Shown: positions 45,842 through 55,940, counted from the stretch's first letter. The stretch is DNA of 64,000 bases from Fictibacillus sp. b24 (GCF_030348825.1 NZ_JAUCES010000005.1:1116001-1180000); one strand, 5' to 3'. A program made the numbers and translations. Notes: generated by a model from the sequence alone, not told the origin.

Positions 45842-46354
45842 ATGAGAATTGGAATCGGATCAGAAAATCCTGCGAAAATTGAAGCAGTCAGGCCTTTTAT
45901 AATGTATTTTAAAGATGCGAAACTTGTTTCTTATTCTTCAGATTCTTTAGTTTCTGCTCAACCTTTTTCGGATGAAGAAACAAAGGAAGGTGCCATTAAC
46001 CGCGCAAAAGATTGTGTGAAGCAAGGAGCGGAAATCGGCCTTGGACTTGAGGGCGGTGTTATGGAAATGGCAGACGGTATGTACTTATGCAACTGGGGAG
46101 CGGTTGCTGATTCTGAAGGGAATATCTTCTCAGCAGCTGGAGCGAGAATTTTGCTTCCGAATGATGTTGTTCAAGGTTTGAAGCAAGGGAAAGAACTTGG
46201 AACGCTAATGGGGGAACTAACAAACGACCCTGAAATTAGAAAAAAAGATGGAGCGATTGGTGTTTTCACGAGTGGCATGTTGTCTCGAAGTGAGATGTTT
46301 TTGCATATAGCAACGATTTTATTAGGGCAATATGTCTATAATCTTAATAAATAG
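45842..46354 (+). CDS. DUF84 inosine/xanthosine triphosphatase
   Basis: 170 aa, YjjX-type. MRIGIGSENPAKIEAVRP at the start, FSDEETKEGAINRA and GLGLEGGV in the centre. Hydrolyses non-canonical purine triphosphates (ITP, XTP). Likely cotranscribed with ytoP. Hairpin repeat copy 3 and a strong hairpin follow. Confidence 0.88.
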   Translation: MRIGIGSENPAKIEAVRPFIMYFKDAKLVSYSSDSLVSAQPFSDEETKEGAINRAKDCVKQGAEIGLGLEGGVMEMADGMYLCNWGAVADSEGNIFSAAGARILLPNDVVQGLKQGKELGTLMGELTNDPEIRKKDGAIGVFTSGMLSRSEMFLHIATILLGQYVYNLNK

Positions 46355-46379
46355 CTGATTTTGTAGTCAGTGTCGTTAT

Positions 46380-46522
46380 TGAAAGTAATTGATTTTCGTT
46401 CCAGGTGCTCGCTTTCCGCGGGGCAAGCGGTGAGCCACATTCGTAACGTTTCACTCTTAAGTGTCTCACCTGCCCGCCTGTCCCGCAGGAGTCTCGCACC
46501 TTCTACTACAATCAATTGTTCA
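46380..46522 (+). repeat. interspersed hairpin repeat, copy 3 (type A)
   Basis: GAAAGTAATTGATTTTCG...CTACAATCAATT. Inner CAC/GTG stem. Lies 25 bp after the DUF84 stop in the same orientation. A flanking AAAAGCAACAA near 46545 matches an inverted partner next to other copies. Confidence 0.9.
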
Positions 46523-46582
46523 AAGATGATAATAAAACGATTTAAAAGCAACAATGCTTTACTGCCAAATAAAAAATGTACA

Positions 46583-46625
46583 GGCTGACAGATAAGGTAC
46601 TAAACCTTTTCTGTCAGCCTCTTTG
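46583..46625 (+). terminator. probable terminator before the MltG-like gene
   Basis: GGCTGACAG / CTGTCAGCC stem with internal AGG/CCT pairs, followed by TCTTTG, a weak T tract. Confidence 0.6.
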
Positions 46626-46684
46626 TATGAACAGAACTGATCTGGGAAGATTAGAAACAAAAAGGTAGTAAGGCGGATTTTCTT

Positions 46685-47710
46685 TTGAATACATCTGTGA
46701 AGATCATCTTAATCATATTTTTTACCATTTTTGTTATTTTTGCAGGATGGATTATCTATGCGGTTATGCCTGCTGAAGGTTCAGCTGAAAAGCCATTTAT
46801 CGTGAAAGAAAGCAGTGATTTTTCCTCATTATCTCGGAAGCTAAAGAATGAAGGATTTGTTAAAAACCCATTTCTGTTTAACGTCTACAGCACAATAACG
46901 GGAAAAAAAGAAAAAATTGCAACTGGTGAACATACCATAAAGCAGGGGGCTAATTATAAAGAGATTCTTGCAGACCTCTCCACGTTAAGTAAAGAAACAG
47001 AGGCTGATGAAGTTGTAGTTCCAGAAGGCTTGACCGTTATTGAAATGGCAGATCGTCTTAGCCAAAAAGGGATTGTAGATCGAGAAGCATTTCTTAACAA
47101 AGCAAAAACGTGGAATACGCTTACTAAAGAACAGCAAGAACAACTAAAATTCAATGATGAAGAATTACATCAAAAAGTAAAGTATGCTGTGGAAGGACTG
47201 CTTTATCCTGACACCTATTTCTTTGAAAAGAAAATGGATGAAGGAGATGTGATTCGTCAGATGATTGACCGTATGATTGAAAAAACAGCAAATATCAGAA
47301 TGACTACGGATCAGACACCTTATGAAATGATCACACTGGCATCAATTATTGAAGAAGAAGCTTTGTTGAATAAAGAGAAGCGAACTATTGCTGGCGTTTT
47401 TATAAACAGGATACGTGATGGGAAGAAACTTCAATCTTGTTCAACAGTTCAGTATTTACTAGATAAACCAAAAGCTGCCCTAAGAAGAAAAGACTTGAAA
47501 ATAAAAAGTCCTTACAACACATATTTGAATGAGGGACTTCCACCAAGTCCTATTGCAAGCCCAGATCTCACTTCTTTAAAAGCTGCGGCAGATCCAGAAA
47601 AACATGATTATTATTATTTTTTAGCTAAACAAGATGGCACTTGGAGCCATTACTTTTCAAAGACTTATAAACAACATAGAAAGTACACGCAATTGAGTGG
47701 AAATTATTAA
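46685..47710 (+). CDS. MltG-like endolytic transglycosylase
   Basis: 341 aa. One N-terminal TM (IILIIFFTIFVIFAGWIIYAV), LysM-like/YceG fold, catalytic Glu in LASIIEEEALLNKEKRTIAGVFINRI near 220, substrate block LQSCSTVQYLL near 260. Cuts nascent peptidoglycan strands at the membrane. B. subtilis YrrL is the main MltG; this may be a paralogue. TTG start after AAGGCGG. Shares a terminator with the chemoreceptor gene. Confidence 0.88.
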   Translation: MNTSVKIILIIFFTIFVIFAGWIIYAVMPAEGSAEKPFIVKESSDFSSLSRKLKNEGFVKNPFLFNVYSTITGKKEKIATGEHTIKQGANYKEILADLSTLSKETEADEVVVPEGLTVIEMADRLSQKGIVDREAFLNKAKTWNTLTKEQQEQLKFNDEELHQKVKYAVEGLLYPDTYFFEKKMDEGDVIRQMIDRMIEKTANIRMTTDQTPYEMITLASIIEEEALLNKEKRTIAGVFINRIRDGKKLQSCSTVQYLLDKPKAALRRKDLKIKSPYNTYLNEGLPPSPIASPDLTSLKAAADPEKHDYYYFLAKQDGTWSHYFSKTYKQHRKYTQLSGNY

Positions 47711-47736
47711 AACCCGGTGAAAAGACACCGGGTTTT
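47709..47736. terminator. bidirectional terminator, MltG-like/MCP
   Basis: AAAACCCGGTG / CACCGGGTTTT perfect stem between convergent genes. Confidence 0.85.
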
Positions 47737-47745
47737 GGTATTTTA

Positions 47746-49920
47746 TTATCTTTTTGATTCTTTATCCATTAAGCTATTCTCATCTTCTTGAGTTTCTGCT
47801 TCTTGAACATGATCGTTTGATTCAGCTTCTTCAACAGTATGTTTCTGATCTTCATCATCCTCTGCATCATAAGCGATAAATGAACCTGTTTCACTCTCAT
47901 CAGTTGCAGCTGCAACTTCTTGATAAGTGTCGATAAACACTAAGTTCTCTTCTGAAACAGAAGCGGCTACTTCACCTAGTGAGAACTGATCCACCTCTTC
48001 TTGAAGTGAAAGGGCAATTTCTTGTAATTCAGTTGCTGCCAAATTCACTTGATGAATCGCTTCTTTTTGGTGAATGCTCGATGCACTTACCTGTTCACTT
48101 GTTGCTACGGACTCTTCAGAAATTGCACTAACTTCGAATAGTTTTTCAGATAAGTTTTCATTAGCTGATTCAACTCTGTTGATCGCACTCTTCACTTGAG
48201 AGATTCTTCCGTTGATCTGTGATACATTTTGAATGATGCTGCTGAACGCTTTTTCTGTCTGTTGAACGGACTCTACTTGGTCAATTCGATATTGCTCAAA
48301 GCGCACGGTCTCTTTTGATAACAATTCCATTTGATTCGTCATCGTTTTAACGAGCTGCTGAATTCTAAGCGCTTCGTTTTTAGAACGTTCAGCAAGTTTT
48401 CTTACTTCGCTTGCAACTACCGAGAAGCCTCTTCCAGCTTCACCTGCTCGTGCAGATTCAATCGCTGCATTTAAGGCAAGAAGGTCTGTGCTTCCTGCGA
48501 TTTCTTGGATAGTCTCGACAATTGAATTAATCTGTTTGGATTGTTGGCTTGCATCTTGAATTTCTGAGATAAGGCTTTGTGCTAATTCTAAAAAGTTTTC
48601 AGAATGTGTGTTTAGTTGATGAACGATGTTAGAACCAGCTTTCCCATCGTTTTCCGCTTTTTGAGCATCGATTGAGATCTCGTCACTAATGTTTGCCGTC
48701 TCTTTTATGGATTCCGTCACTCCTGATAATAAAAGGGTGCATTCTTGCAGGTGATCTGCCTGACTTTGAGCACCTGTTGCAACTTGAGAGATTGCTTCGG
48801 TTACTTCATCACTTTGAGCAGTTGTTTCCTCGGATACTGCTGCTAAGTTTTGAGAAGAACTCGTTAATTTTTCAGCAGCATATTTTACTTCGGTCATTGA
48901 TTTTTGCATTTTTTCTGCCATTCTATTAAAGGTTTGTGCCAGTTCATCCATCTCATCCTTAGAATGAGTTTCCACACGATACGAAAGATCACCTTCACCA
49001 ATAATGGCTGCTCCTTCTTTTAGAGAGGAGATAGAAGATTGGATAGAACGCATTAGCCAAACGCCTATTACACTTAGAATAGATAGAATCAAGATGCTTA
49101 AACCGATTAAGCTGATCGTAAGCCAAAACTTGACTGATTTTTGTTTATTCGTTAGTTCTGCGTTCTCTTTTTGCAAGCTTTTTTCTGCATCTGCAGTGGA
49201 CTGATCCACAACACCTGCAATCTGCTCAAAAGTCTTCACATCATCATCGATCTTTTTAGTAATCGTTTGAATCGTATCTGCAGAAGTTGTATACTTTAAT
49301 AATTTTGATTTAAAAGCAGATAATTGCTCCGCGGGCAGATTTTTTTCATCTAGCATCCGATCAAAGACTACGGCACTTTCTTTGAAATTTTCGACAGATG
49401 CGCCGTCATATTTGATGTGAATTTCTTTTTCATATGTTTGCATCTGCAAAAGATTGATTAATAAAACTTGGTCATTCATGCCTTTAACCGTTTCATAAAA
49501 TTCGTTTGAAGTATCAGTCATCATCTGTTTTAAAGAATTGAGCTGGGTAGTCAAACCTGTTGCAGAATCAAACGATGTCTGATAAGCGGATAAGTCTTTC
49601 TCAATACCTTTTAAAGACGGATTGTTTGTTTCTTTAACGACCTTGCCTGTATCCTTTTGCAAGTTGCTGAGTAAAGACAATACATGTTGTTTAGATTCAG
49701 GGCTAGGTTTTCTTAAGTATTCTTGTTCGTGTTTGCGTACTTCATTAAACGAACTTCGGACATCATTGCTAGACAGCAATGAAAGCTGAAGATTTTCTCT
49801 TTCCTTCTCCATTTGGGTGTTCTGCCATAAAAATAACCCAATAAATGCAAGTAATAGTATCATTCCGGCTAAACTGATAAGAAGCATCAGTTGTACTCTT
49901 TTACGAATCGACATCTTCAA
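47746..49920 (-). CDS. methyl-accepting chemotaxis protein
   Basis: 724 aa. TM1 (about 12-32), helical periplasm-facing sensor of about 235 residues (HBM/4HB-like), TM2 (about 268-291), HAMP (about 292-345), MA signalling domain to about 650, then an acidic tail of about 70 residues. The hairpin tip reads [28 protein letters not shown], where most receptors have [18 protein letters not shown]. Ligand unknown. TTG start 7 nt after GGGAGG. Preceded by a perfect SigD promoter. Confidence 0.92.
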   Translation of the reverse strand: MKMSIRKRVQLMLLISLAGMILLLAFIGLFLWQNTQMEKERENLQLSLLSSNDVRSSFNEVRKHEQEYLRKPSPESKQHVLSLLSNLQKDTGKVVKETNNPSLKGIEKDLSAYQTSFDSATGLTTQLNSLKQMMTDTSNEFYETVKGMNDQVLLINLLQMQTYEKEIHIKYDGASVENFKESAVVFDRMLDEKNLPAEQLSAFKSKLLKYTTSADTIQTITKKIDDDVKTFEQIAGVVDQSTADAEKSLQKENAELTNKQKSVKFWLTISLIGLSILILSILSVIGVWLMRSIQSSISSLKEGAAIIGEGDLSYRVETHSKDEMDELAQTFNRMAEKMQKSMTEVKYAAEKLTSSSQNLAAVSEETTAQSDEVTEAISQVATGAQSQADHLQECTLLLSGVTESIKETANISDEISIDAQKAENDGKAGSNIVHQLNTHSENFLELAQSLISEIQDASQQSKQINSIVETIQEIAGSTDLLALNAAIESARAGEAGRGFSVVASEVRKLAERSKNEALRIQQLVKTMTNQMELLSKETVRFEQYRIDQVESVQQTEKAFSSIIQNVSQINGRISQVKSAINRVESANENLSEKLFEVSAISEESVATSEQVSASSIHQKEAIHQVNLAATELQEIALSLQEEVDQFSLGEVAASVSEENLVFIDTYQEVAAATDESETGSFIAYDAEDDEDQKHTVEEAESNDHVQEAETQEDENSLMDKESKR

Positions 49921-49940
49921 ATGTATCCCTCCCTGCCATT

Positions 49941-49967
49941 TTATCGGCTTTTTTTCAAATAAGTTTA
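49941..49967 (-). promoter_or_regulatory. SigD promoter of the MCP gene
   Basis: Minus strand TAAA (49964-49967), 15 bp, GCCGATAA (49941-49948): a full match to the motility sigma factor consensus, 20 bp ahead of the start codon. It links the receptor to the motility regulon. Confidence 0.85.
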
Positions 49968-50019
49968 CGTTTAAAAGTAAAAAGAGAGAGGAAGTACGCT
50001 CTTCGTATTGACAGGTGTC

Positions 50020-50047
50020 TTTACACTTGGGTAAAACAAGATATAAT
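50020..50047 (+). promoter_or_regulatory. SigA promoter of the PTS-IIC-like gene
   Basis: TTTACA (50020-50025), 16 bp, TATAAT (50042-50047). A short palindrome GACAGGTGTC lies just upstream. Confidence 0.65.
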
Positions 50048-50091
50048 GTTTTAGGGACATGTATGAACAGAATGTAAAAGGAGTAAAAAAC

Positions 50092-51099
50092 ATGAGGGAT
50101 TTTCTGCAGAAAAAAGGAGTAAGTCTATCTCCTAAGATATATTTCATCACAGGTTTTCAATATTTTGCACTTGGTCTGATGGCCTCACTTATCGTAGGAT
50201 TGATTTTAAAAACAATTGGCGAAGAGCTTTCTATACCTTTTTTTACTGAAATGGGACAGCTAGCGATGACGCTTATGGGTCCTGTCATTGGTACCGCAAT
50301 AGCATTCGGATTAAAAGCACCTCCGCTTGTTATGTTCTCAGCAGGTATTGCGGGCGCAGCAGGAGCTGAATTAGGCAGTGTTGCAGGATGTTACGTAGCA
50401 GCGGTTATCGCGGTTGAAATTGGTAAGCTTGTATCTGGAGAAACCAAATTTGATATTCTTGTAACCCCTGCTGTAACCATTCTTACTGGGTATACGGTGG
50501 CAACTTTCATCGGACCAGGAATTGATTCGTTTATGAAGGGGTTTGGTCAGCTAGTCATGTGGTCCACTGATCAAAGACCTTTAATCATGGGTATTTTAGT
50601 AGCTATTTTATTAGGCTTTGCACTAACAGGCCCCATTTCCTCAGCTGCAATTGCGATGATGCTGGGGCTTGAAGGTCTTGCTGCAGGAGCGGCAACAATA
50701 GGGTGTGCAGCGCAAATGATGGGGTTTGCTACCAGTTCTTTTAGGGAAAATGGATTTGGCGGCTGGTTGACACAAGGAATTGGTACGTCAAAACTTCAAT
50801 TTCCAAACGTGGTGAAAAATCCGTTCATATTAATTCCTCCAACCGTTGCAGGAATCCTGTTAGCACCGATCGGAACGCTTTACTTTAAGATGGAAAACAT
50901 TCCAGCAGGAGCAGGAATGGGGACAAGTGGACTTGTAGGACAAATTATGACGCTCAGGACAATGGGCTTTACCTTTGAAACGTTTCTTGCTATATTTATT
51001 TTGCATTTTGCTGGACCCATTATCATAAGTCTTGTGATTTCAGAGTGGTTAAGAAAAAAAGGTTATATAAAATTTGGCGATATGAAGCTGAATCAATAG
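50092..51099 (+). CDS. PTS EIIC-like membrane protein
   Basis: 335 aa from ATG 50092 (AGGAG 8 nt ahead), about 10 helices. Belongs to the PTS_EIIC_2 group of stand-alone IIC-like proteins with no IIA/IIB nearby, opening [32 protein letters not shown]; Gly- and Ala-rich ([20 protein letters not shown]). Substrate unknown; transport may not be PEP-dependent. ytpP follows 13 bp behind. Confidence 0.8.
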   Translation: MRDFLQKKGVSLSPKIYFITGFQYFALGLMASLIVGLILKTIGEELSIPFFTEMGQLAMTLMGPVIGTAIAFGLKAPPLVMFSAGIAGAAGAELGSVAGCYVAAVIAVEIGKLVSGETKFDILVTPAVTILTGYTVATFIGPGIDSFMKGFGQLVMWSTDQRPLIMGILVAILLGFALTGPISSAAIAMMLGLEGLAAGAATIGCAAQMMGFATSSFRENGFGGWLTQGIGTSKLQFPNVVKNPFILIPPTVAGILLAPIGTLYFKMENIPAGAGMGTSGLVGQIMTLRTMGFTFETFLAIFILHFAGPIIISLVISEWLRKKGYIKFGDMKLNQ

Positions 51100-51112
51100 G
51101 GAGTAATGTAAT

Positions 51113-51439
51113 ATGGAAAACATAAAATCAATTGAGCAATTTCAAGATACTATTAAAACCGGTGTAACAGTAGCTGTCTTTTCTGCAGACTGGTGCCCGG
51201 ATTGTGTTGTGATCAAGCCTATCCTGCCTGAGATTGAGGAAGAATATTCTAGCTGCCAATTTGTTTATGTGGATCGAGATGAGTTGATTGAGCTTTGCCA
51301 AGAGCTAGATATCTTTGGCATTCCAAGTTTCGTTGCTTTTAACGAGGGCAAAGAAATTGGGCGTTATGTGAATAAAGAAAGAAAGACAAAAGAGCAGATT
51401 GTTGCCTTTTTAGAAGAGCTTAATATTCCTTCAAAATAG
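51113..51439 (+). CDS. ytpP: thioredoxin-like YtpP
   Basis: 108 aa thioredoxin fold: FSADWCPDCVVIKP near 25-38 with CPDC active site, cis-Pro in FGIPSFVAF near 73. Cytosolic thiol oxidoreductase. Two-gene operon with the IIC-like protein. Confidence 0.9.
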   Translation: MENIKSIEQFQDTIKTGVTVAVFSADWCPDCVVIKPILPEIEEEYSSCQFVYVDRDELIELCQELDIFGIPSFVAFNEGKEIGRYVNKERKTKEQIVAFLEELNIPSK

Positions 51440-51510
51440 GTTAAAAGAGTATGTTATAATAACAAAAAAATGATTTTTTAAATTGGCTGTTTTTATAATC
51501 CTTGTTGTTT

Positions 51511-51682
51511 TTGAAAGTAGTTGACCTCCGTTCCAGGTACTCGCTTTCCGCGGGGCAGGGAAGTTAGCTTTCTTGCTCCTGCGTCTAAAAGTAAAGCTAT
51601 AGAAGTGTTTTCCTCGTCGCATGCCTTGCGAGAAGATTTTCAAGTTGCAGGCACGCACCATACACTCCAATCAACCTGCAAA
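51511..51682 (+). repeat. interspersed hairpin repeat, copy 4 (diverged centre)
   Basis: Ends match the family (GAAAGTAGTTGACCTCCG, TTTCCGCGGGGCAGG, CACTCCAATCAACCTGC) but the centre is unrelated and longer (AAGTTAGCTTTCTTGCTCC and following). Flanking TTGTTGTTTTT and AGCAACAA (near 51715) form an outer inverted pair. Fills most of the ytpP-queF gap (324 bp); nothing else is visible there. Confidence 0.8.
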
Positions 51683-51763
51683 TGGAGAGAAGTCAAAATA
51701 AATGATTCTAGAAGCAACAATAAATTAGAAAAAAGGCCGTATTATGAAAGGAAGTTTTTTTAA

Positions 51764-52189
51764 ATGGCTAAAGTAGAAGTAAACCACAGCAAATATGAAG
51801 GAATACGTTTTGATATTCAAGATGAGAATGTAATCCTTGTTGATATATTAGAAACAATTCCTTACGAGTATGTTGGAAAGGATACGCTAGTTACTATTCC
51901 AACAACAGAATTCACATCTGTATGTCCTTGGTCAGGTCTTCCGGATTTTGCTGATATTATCATCAGCTATATTCCAAACGAAGATTTAGTGGAAATGAAA
52001 TCATTAAAATATTATTTAACATCATACCGTAACGTTGGAATCTACCAAGAGCATGCGACGAACCGCATTATGGAAGATCTTGCTAAACTCTTAAAACCAA
52101 AATACTTAAAGGTTACTGGAAACTGGAACGCTCGTGGCGGACTAGGAACAGAAGTAGTAGTAGAATATAAAGAAGATAGCAGCAAGTAA
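51764..52189 (+). CDS. queF: divergent QueF-family protein (preQ0 reductase-like)
   Basis: 141 aa, shorter than the 165 aa QueF of B. subtilis, with a truncated C terminus. The catalytic Cys/Asp motif is EFTSVCPWSGLPDF (canonical CPKTGQPDF); the NADPH-type motif is EMKSLKYYL (canonical ESKSLKLYL); the substrate loop is YRNVGIYQEH (canonical FRNHGDFHED), so Glu is kept but the preceding His is Gln. QueF reduces preQ0 to preQ1. It is unlinked from queD-queE-queC and has no preQ1 leader. Most likely a divergent reductase; a related activity is possible. Confidence 0.75.
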   Translation: MAKVEVNHSKYEGIRFDIQDENVILVDILETIPYEYVGKDTLVTIPTTEFTSVCPWSGLPDFADIIISYIPNEDLVEMKSLKYYLTSYRNVGIYQEHATNRIMEDLAKLLKPKYLKVTGNWNARGGLGTEVVVEYKEDSSK

Positions 52190-52192
52190 TTG

Positions 52193-52216
52193 AAAAACCT
52201 CCATTCGGAGGTTTTT
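52193..52216 (+). terminator. queF terminator
   Basis: AAAAACCTCC / GGAGGTTTTT perfect stem, 4-nt loop, 3 bp after the stop. Confidence 0.85.
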
Positions 52217-52261
52217 CACGTTAAATAGCGATGTGGTGTGCATACAGAAAGGAGGAAAAAA

Positions 52262-53074
52262 ATGAGCAGTTCAATTAAACTTAAAAAGACTTTAGAAGAA
52301 AGATTATCTGGTACTGATCGTGAGTTTGCGTACGATAGAGAAGATGATACACTTCGAATAACAGACAAGAAAACAGGAAAAGGGGTTTCTCTCTCACTTG
52401 GAGGACTTAGCGCACGCTGGTCAAAGGAAAAAGACGTGCTTCTTGATAAGCTCGTTTATTACGTCGAAGAAGGATTGAAAGCTGCACATAAACAAGCAGA
52501 TAACAACCCGTTGTCCAATATTTTTCCTGTCATACGCTCGGCATCTTTTCCTTTAGAAACACCTGAAGGAGAAATACTTTTTTATCAAGAACATACAGCT
52601 GAAACAAGAATATATTATGCTTTAGACCTAGGCAAAACCTATAAACTTTTAACGAATGATAAGATGAAGGGGTTAAAAGTGGATGAGTCTCAAGTTCTTG
52701 ATGCAGCAAGATTTAATCTAAAACGCTTGGCAACAGACTTTAAAGAGGACCAGGTTGCAGGTAATACGTTCTACTTTCTAAATCATAATGATGGATATGA
52801 TGCGAGCAGAATTCTAAATACAAATTTCTTAGAAGATATGAAGAAAAAGATTAATGGTGAAATGGCAGTGGCTGTACCGCATCAGGATGTACTGATTATT
52901 GCAGACATTAGGAATAAACAAGGCTATGATATTTTAGCTCAGATGGCGATGCAATTCTTTATGAATGGCCGTGTTCCGGTTACAGCATTACCTTTTTTGT
53001 ACGAAAACAAAGAGCTTGAACCGATCTTTATACTAGCAAAGAATAAACCAGTAGAAGATGAAACAACTGATTGA
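52262..53074 (+). CDS. ytpQ: DUF1444 protein YtpQ
   Basis: 270 aa from ATG 52262 after AAAGGAGG. Soluble protein with ETPEGEILFYQEHTAETRIYYALDLGKTYKLL; conserved in Bacillus between ytpP and sftA. Function unknown. In B. subtilis ytpR follows; it is absent here and a terminator separates ytpQ from sftA. Confidence 0.85.
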   Translation: MSSSIKLKKTLEERLSGTDREFAYDREDDTLRITDKKTGKGVSLSLGGLSARWSKEKDVLLDKLVYYVEEGLKAAHKQADNNPLSNIFPVIRSASFPLETPEGEILFYQEHTAETRIYYALDLGKTYKLLTNDKMKGLKVDESQVLDAARFNLKRLATDFKEDQVAGNTFYFLNHNDGYDASRILNTNFLEDMKKKINGEMAVAVPHQDVLIIADIRNKQGYDILAQMAMQFFMNGRVPVTALPFLYENKELEPIFILAKNKPVEDETTD

Positions 53075-53082
53075 TATACAAT

Positions 53083-53112
53083 AAAAAGCCGCTAGAGCCT
53101 CTAGTGGTTTTT
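53083..53112 (+). terminator. ytpQ terminator
   Basis: AAAAGCCgCTAGAg / CTCTAGtGGTTTTT-type hairpin with G-T pairs between ytpQ and sftA. Confidence 0.65.
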
Positions 53113-53217
53113 ATTCTTATCTTTTTCACGTGCATGTGCTATAGAAAATATTTAGACTATTGTTTCTCTTCTATTTTCGCTACAATAAAGAAACAACCAA
53201 CAGAAATAGGTGAGAAA

Positions 53218-55935
53218 ATGAGTTGGATAAAAAAATTAATGAATACATTTTTTGATGATGAAAATGAGGACGACTCCTTTTATGAGAAAGAGCATGATCA
53301 GCAGCAGCCTGTAAAAAAACAGCGGGCGACTGAGGAAGTGAATGTTTCTCCAAAGAACAAGCCTGCTCCTTTCGCAAATAATGGAAGAAGACCGTCACAA
53401 TCGAATACACAGCATCCTGCAAAAATGCTGCATAAATATCCTGAAAACGCACCGTTCCGTTTTCCTGTTATTCCTGATGAAAAAACAGTGAAACCATCCA
53501 TTCAACGCCATACATATCAGCCAAAAGAACCGAATGTTTACAAGGAAACGGTTCGAGAAGAAAAATCGTATCGAGAAGAACGACCAATTCGTGAACAGAG
53601 GCAACAAAAAAATGAACAGGGAAGATACCCATCCCATTCAGGGAAAATGAGTCAGGAGCCAAAACGACAACCGTTTAAAGCAACTCATGTTCCTTCTCCT
53701 GTATACGGTTTTGAAAGACGCAACAAAAATGCTGCACAAGATACTCCTGTTACGAAGGATGCACAACCTGAAGTGAAATCAAGGTTTACACCTACTGACG
53801 TTCCTTCTCCTGTTTACGGATACGGTAAGAGAAAACCTGAAGGTATTTTGTTCATAGGAAGAGACATTCCATCCAAAGAATCGGTTGCTGAAGAACTATT
53901 AAAATCAGTTCAAGATACAATTCCTGCAGCAACAAAAGAAAACTTGATTGTTTCACAAGAGACAGTTCATGAGAACGTGCAGAATGATGTTATCGGTGAA
54001 AACGAACAACACAAGCAGGTTGAAAAAGAAACGCCTTCTCTATCAATAAATCAAATTGAGGCAGATAAACATAACACCTTTGACTCAATAGAAATCCGCA
54101 CAGAGCCTGAAGCAGTGTATGAAATGGAAGAAGAGCATAATAGTGTTTCAGAAACAGAAAGTGTTACAGAATCAGTTGATTTTAGAAATCAATACAGCGA
54201 GAGGTTTGAGCCTGAAGTATCAAATGATCAAGATCACGAGAAACATTCTATTATGGAAGAACCAACATTCGCTGAAGAGGTAATCCCTTCTGAAAAGAAA
54301 GTTGTTTCAGAAATAGTAGAGCAAAGGGCAGAGTCTCAGCCGAAACGCGAGGCACCAAAAAGTGGCGGGCAATATGTTCCTTTTAATGTACTTATGCTTA
54401 AAAAGGATCGAAAAACTCATCCAAACAAAGGTCAAGCTCAACCTCTGCCTCAAAACAGACAGACTGTAAACACAGAAAGAAGGGTACCAGTCAGCGATGT
54501 AAATAGTGGAAATCAGCTTTTTGTACCACTTTCATTCTTAAATAAAGCAAAGATGTCACTTGAAGATGATGATCTATGGCTAAACGACCAAAAACAAACC
54601 TTGCAGTCCACACTAGATAATTTTAATGTGAACGCAAAAGTAGTACACATGACAAAAGGTCCTGCAGTTACAAGGTTTGAAGTTCAGCCTGCTCCTGGTG
54701 TTAAAGTAAATAAGATCACAAACTTAACAGATGATATTAAACTTAGTTTGGCTGCTCGAGACATACGAATTGAGGCGCCGATACCAGGGAAGAATGCAAT
54801 CGGTATAGAAGTGCCAAACCAGCATAGCAGAGCCGTGTTTCTGCGTGAGATAATAGAGCATGATGTGTTCAAGGATTCTGCTTCTTCCTTAACCGTTGCG
54901 CTTGGATTAGATATTTCAGGAGCACCTGTTGTAACTGATCTTCAAAAAATGCCGCATGGATTAATCGCAGGAGCTACTGGATCAGGAAAGAGTGTTTGTA
55001 TTAATTCTATTCTAGTAAGCTTGCTGTATAAATCAAAACCGGAAGATGTAAGATTGTTGCTTGTTGACCCTAAGATGGTTGAACTTGCTCCTTACAATCA
55101 TATCCCGCATCTCGTAACACCTGTTATAACGGATGCAAAAGAAGCTACTGCTGCATTAAAATGGGCGGTTGAAGAAATGGAACGCCGATACGAGGAGTTT
55201 GCAAAAACCGGTGTTCGAGAAATTAAACGTTACAATCAGAAGATGGAAGAAGAACAGCACTATAAAAACAAGATGCCTTATATTGTTGTGGTGATTGATG
55301 AGCTAGCAGATCTGATGATGGTTTCGCCTCAAGAAGTTGAAGAAGCGATCTGCCGAATTGCGCAAAAAGCAAGAGCCTGCGGTATTCACTTACTTTTGGC
55401 TACACAGCGTCCATCTGTTGATGTAATCACTGGCCTTATAAAAGCAAACGTACCGACACGAACAGCATTTGCCGTATCATCTGCAATTGATTCGCGTACC
55501 ATACTTGATATGAGTGGTGCAGAGCGATTATTAGGACGAGGCGATATGCTATTTATGGAAAATGGATCAAATAAGGCGGTCCGTATTCAAGGAACTTTCG
55601 TGTCAGACGAAGAGATTGAAGAAGTGACTCGTTATGTTAAAGAGGAATATCAAACAGATTATCTGTTTACTCGTGAAGAGCTGATCCAGCATCAGCAGAC
55701 AACTGAAGTAGAAGATGAACTTTTTGAGGAAGCTTGTTACTACGTAATCGAAGTTGGGGCAGCATCATCTTCCAGTCTGCAGCGCAGATTTAGAATCGGC
55801 TACAACCGTGCAGCAAGATTAGTAGATATGATGGAAGGCTTCGGATTAGTATCTGAAGCGATGGGAAGTAAACCAAGACATGTTCTTTTAACACAAGAAG
55901 AACTAGAGAGTCGATTATATAGCGGAGTAGAATAA
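53218..55935 (+). CDS. sftA: DNA translocase SftA (soluble FtsK-like)
   Basis: 905 aa from ATG 53218 (AGGTGAG ahead); the longer upstream frame has no start signal. Cytosolic, no TM. Short helical N terminus (SWIKKLMNTFFDDENEDD), then about 430 residues of low-complexity, charged linker with VPSPVYGF and VPSPVYGY near 158 and 195, then the FtsK motor: beta domain to about 575, Walker A GATGSGKS near 585, Walker B VVVIDELADLM near 700, C-terminal gamma winged helix (SSSLQRRFRIGYNRAARLVDMME). Moves chromosome termini away from the septum before division. Confidence 0.94.
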   Translation: MSWIKKLMNTFFDDENEDDSFYEKEHDQQQPVKKQRATEEVNVSPKNKPAPFANNGRRPSQSNTQHPAKMLHKYPENAPFRFPVIPDEKTVKPSIQRHTYQPKEPNVYKETVREEKSYREERPIREQRQQKNEQGRYPSHSGKMSQEPKRQPFKATHVPSPVYGFERRNKNAAQDTPVTKDAQPEVKSRFTPTDVPSPVYGYGKRKPEGILFIGRDIPSKESVAEELLKSVQDTIPAATKENLIVSQETVHENVQNDVIGENEQHKQVEKETPSLSINQIEADKHNTFDSIEIRTEPEAVYEMEEEHNSVSETESVTESVDFRNQYSERFEPEVSNDQDHEKHSIMEEPTFAEEVIPSEKKVVSEIVEQRAESQPKREAPKSGGQYVPFNVLMLKKDRKTHPNKGQAQPLPQNRQTVNTERRVPVSDVNSGNQLFVPLSFLNKAKMSLEDDDLWLNDQKQTLQSTLDNFNVNAKVVHMTKGPAVTRFEVQPAPGVKVNKITNLTDDIKLSLAARDIRIEAPIPGKNAIGIEVPNQHSRAVFLREIIEHDVFKDSASSLTVALGLDISGAPVVTDLQKMPHGLIAGATGSGKSVCINSILVSLLYKSKPEDVRLLLVDPKMVELAPYNHIPHLVTPVITDAKEATAALKWAVEEMERRYEEFAKTGVREIKRYNQKMEEEQHYKNKMPYIVVVIDELADLMMVSPQEVEEAICRIAQKARACGIHLLLATQRPSVDVITGLIKANVPTRTAFAVSSAIDSRTILDMSGAERLLGRGDMLFMENGSNKAVRIQGTFVSDEEIEEVTRYVKEEYQTDYLFTREELIQHQQTTEVEDELFEEACYYVIEVGAASSSSLQRRFRIGYNRAARLVDMMEGFGLVSEAMGSKPRHVLLTQEELESRLYSGVE

Positions 55936-55940
55936 TATGT

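Noticed and set aside
53071-53217. N-terminal membrane segment on SftA
   Set aside because: The upstream part of the frame covers the ytpQ terminator and has no start signal; SftA is soluble, and ATG 53218 has a ribosome binding site.
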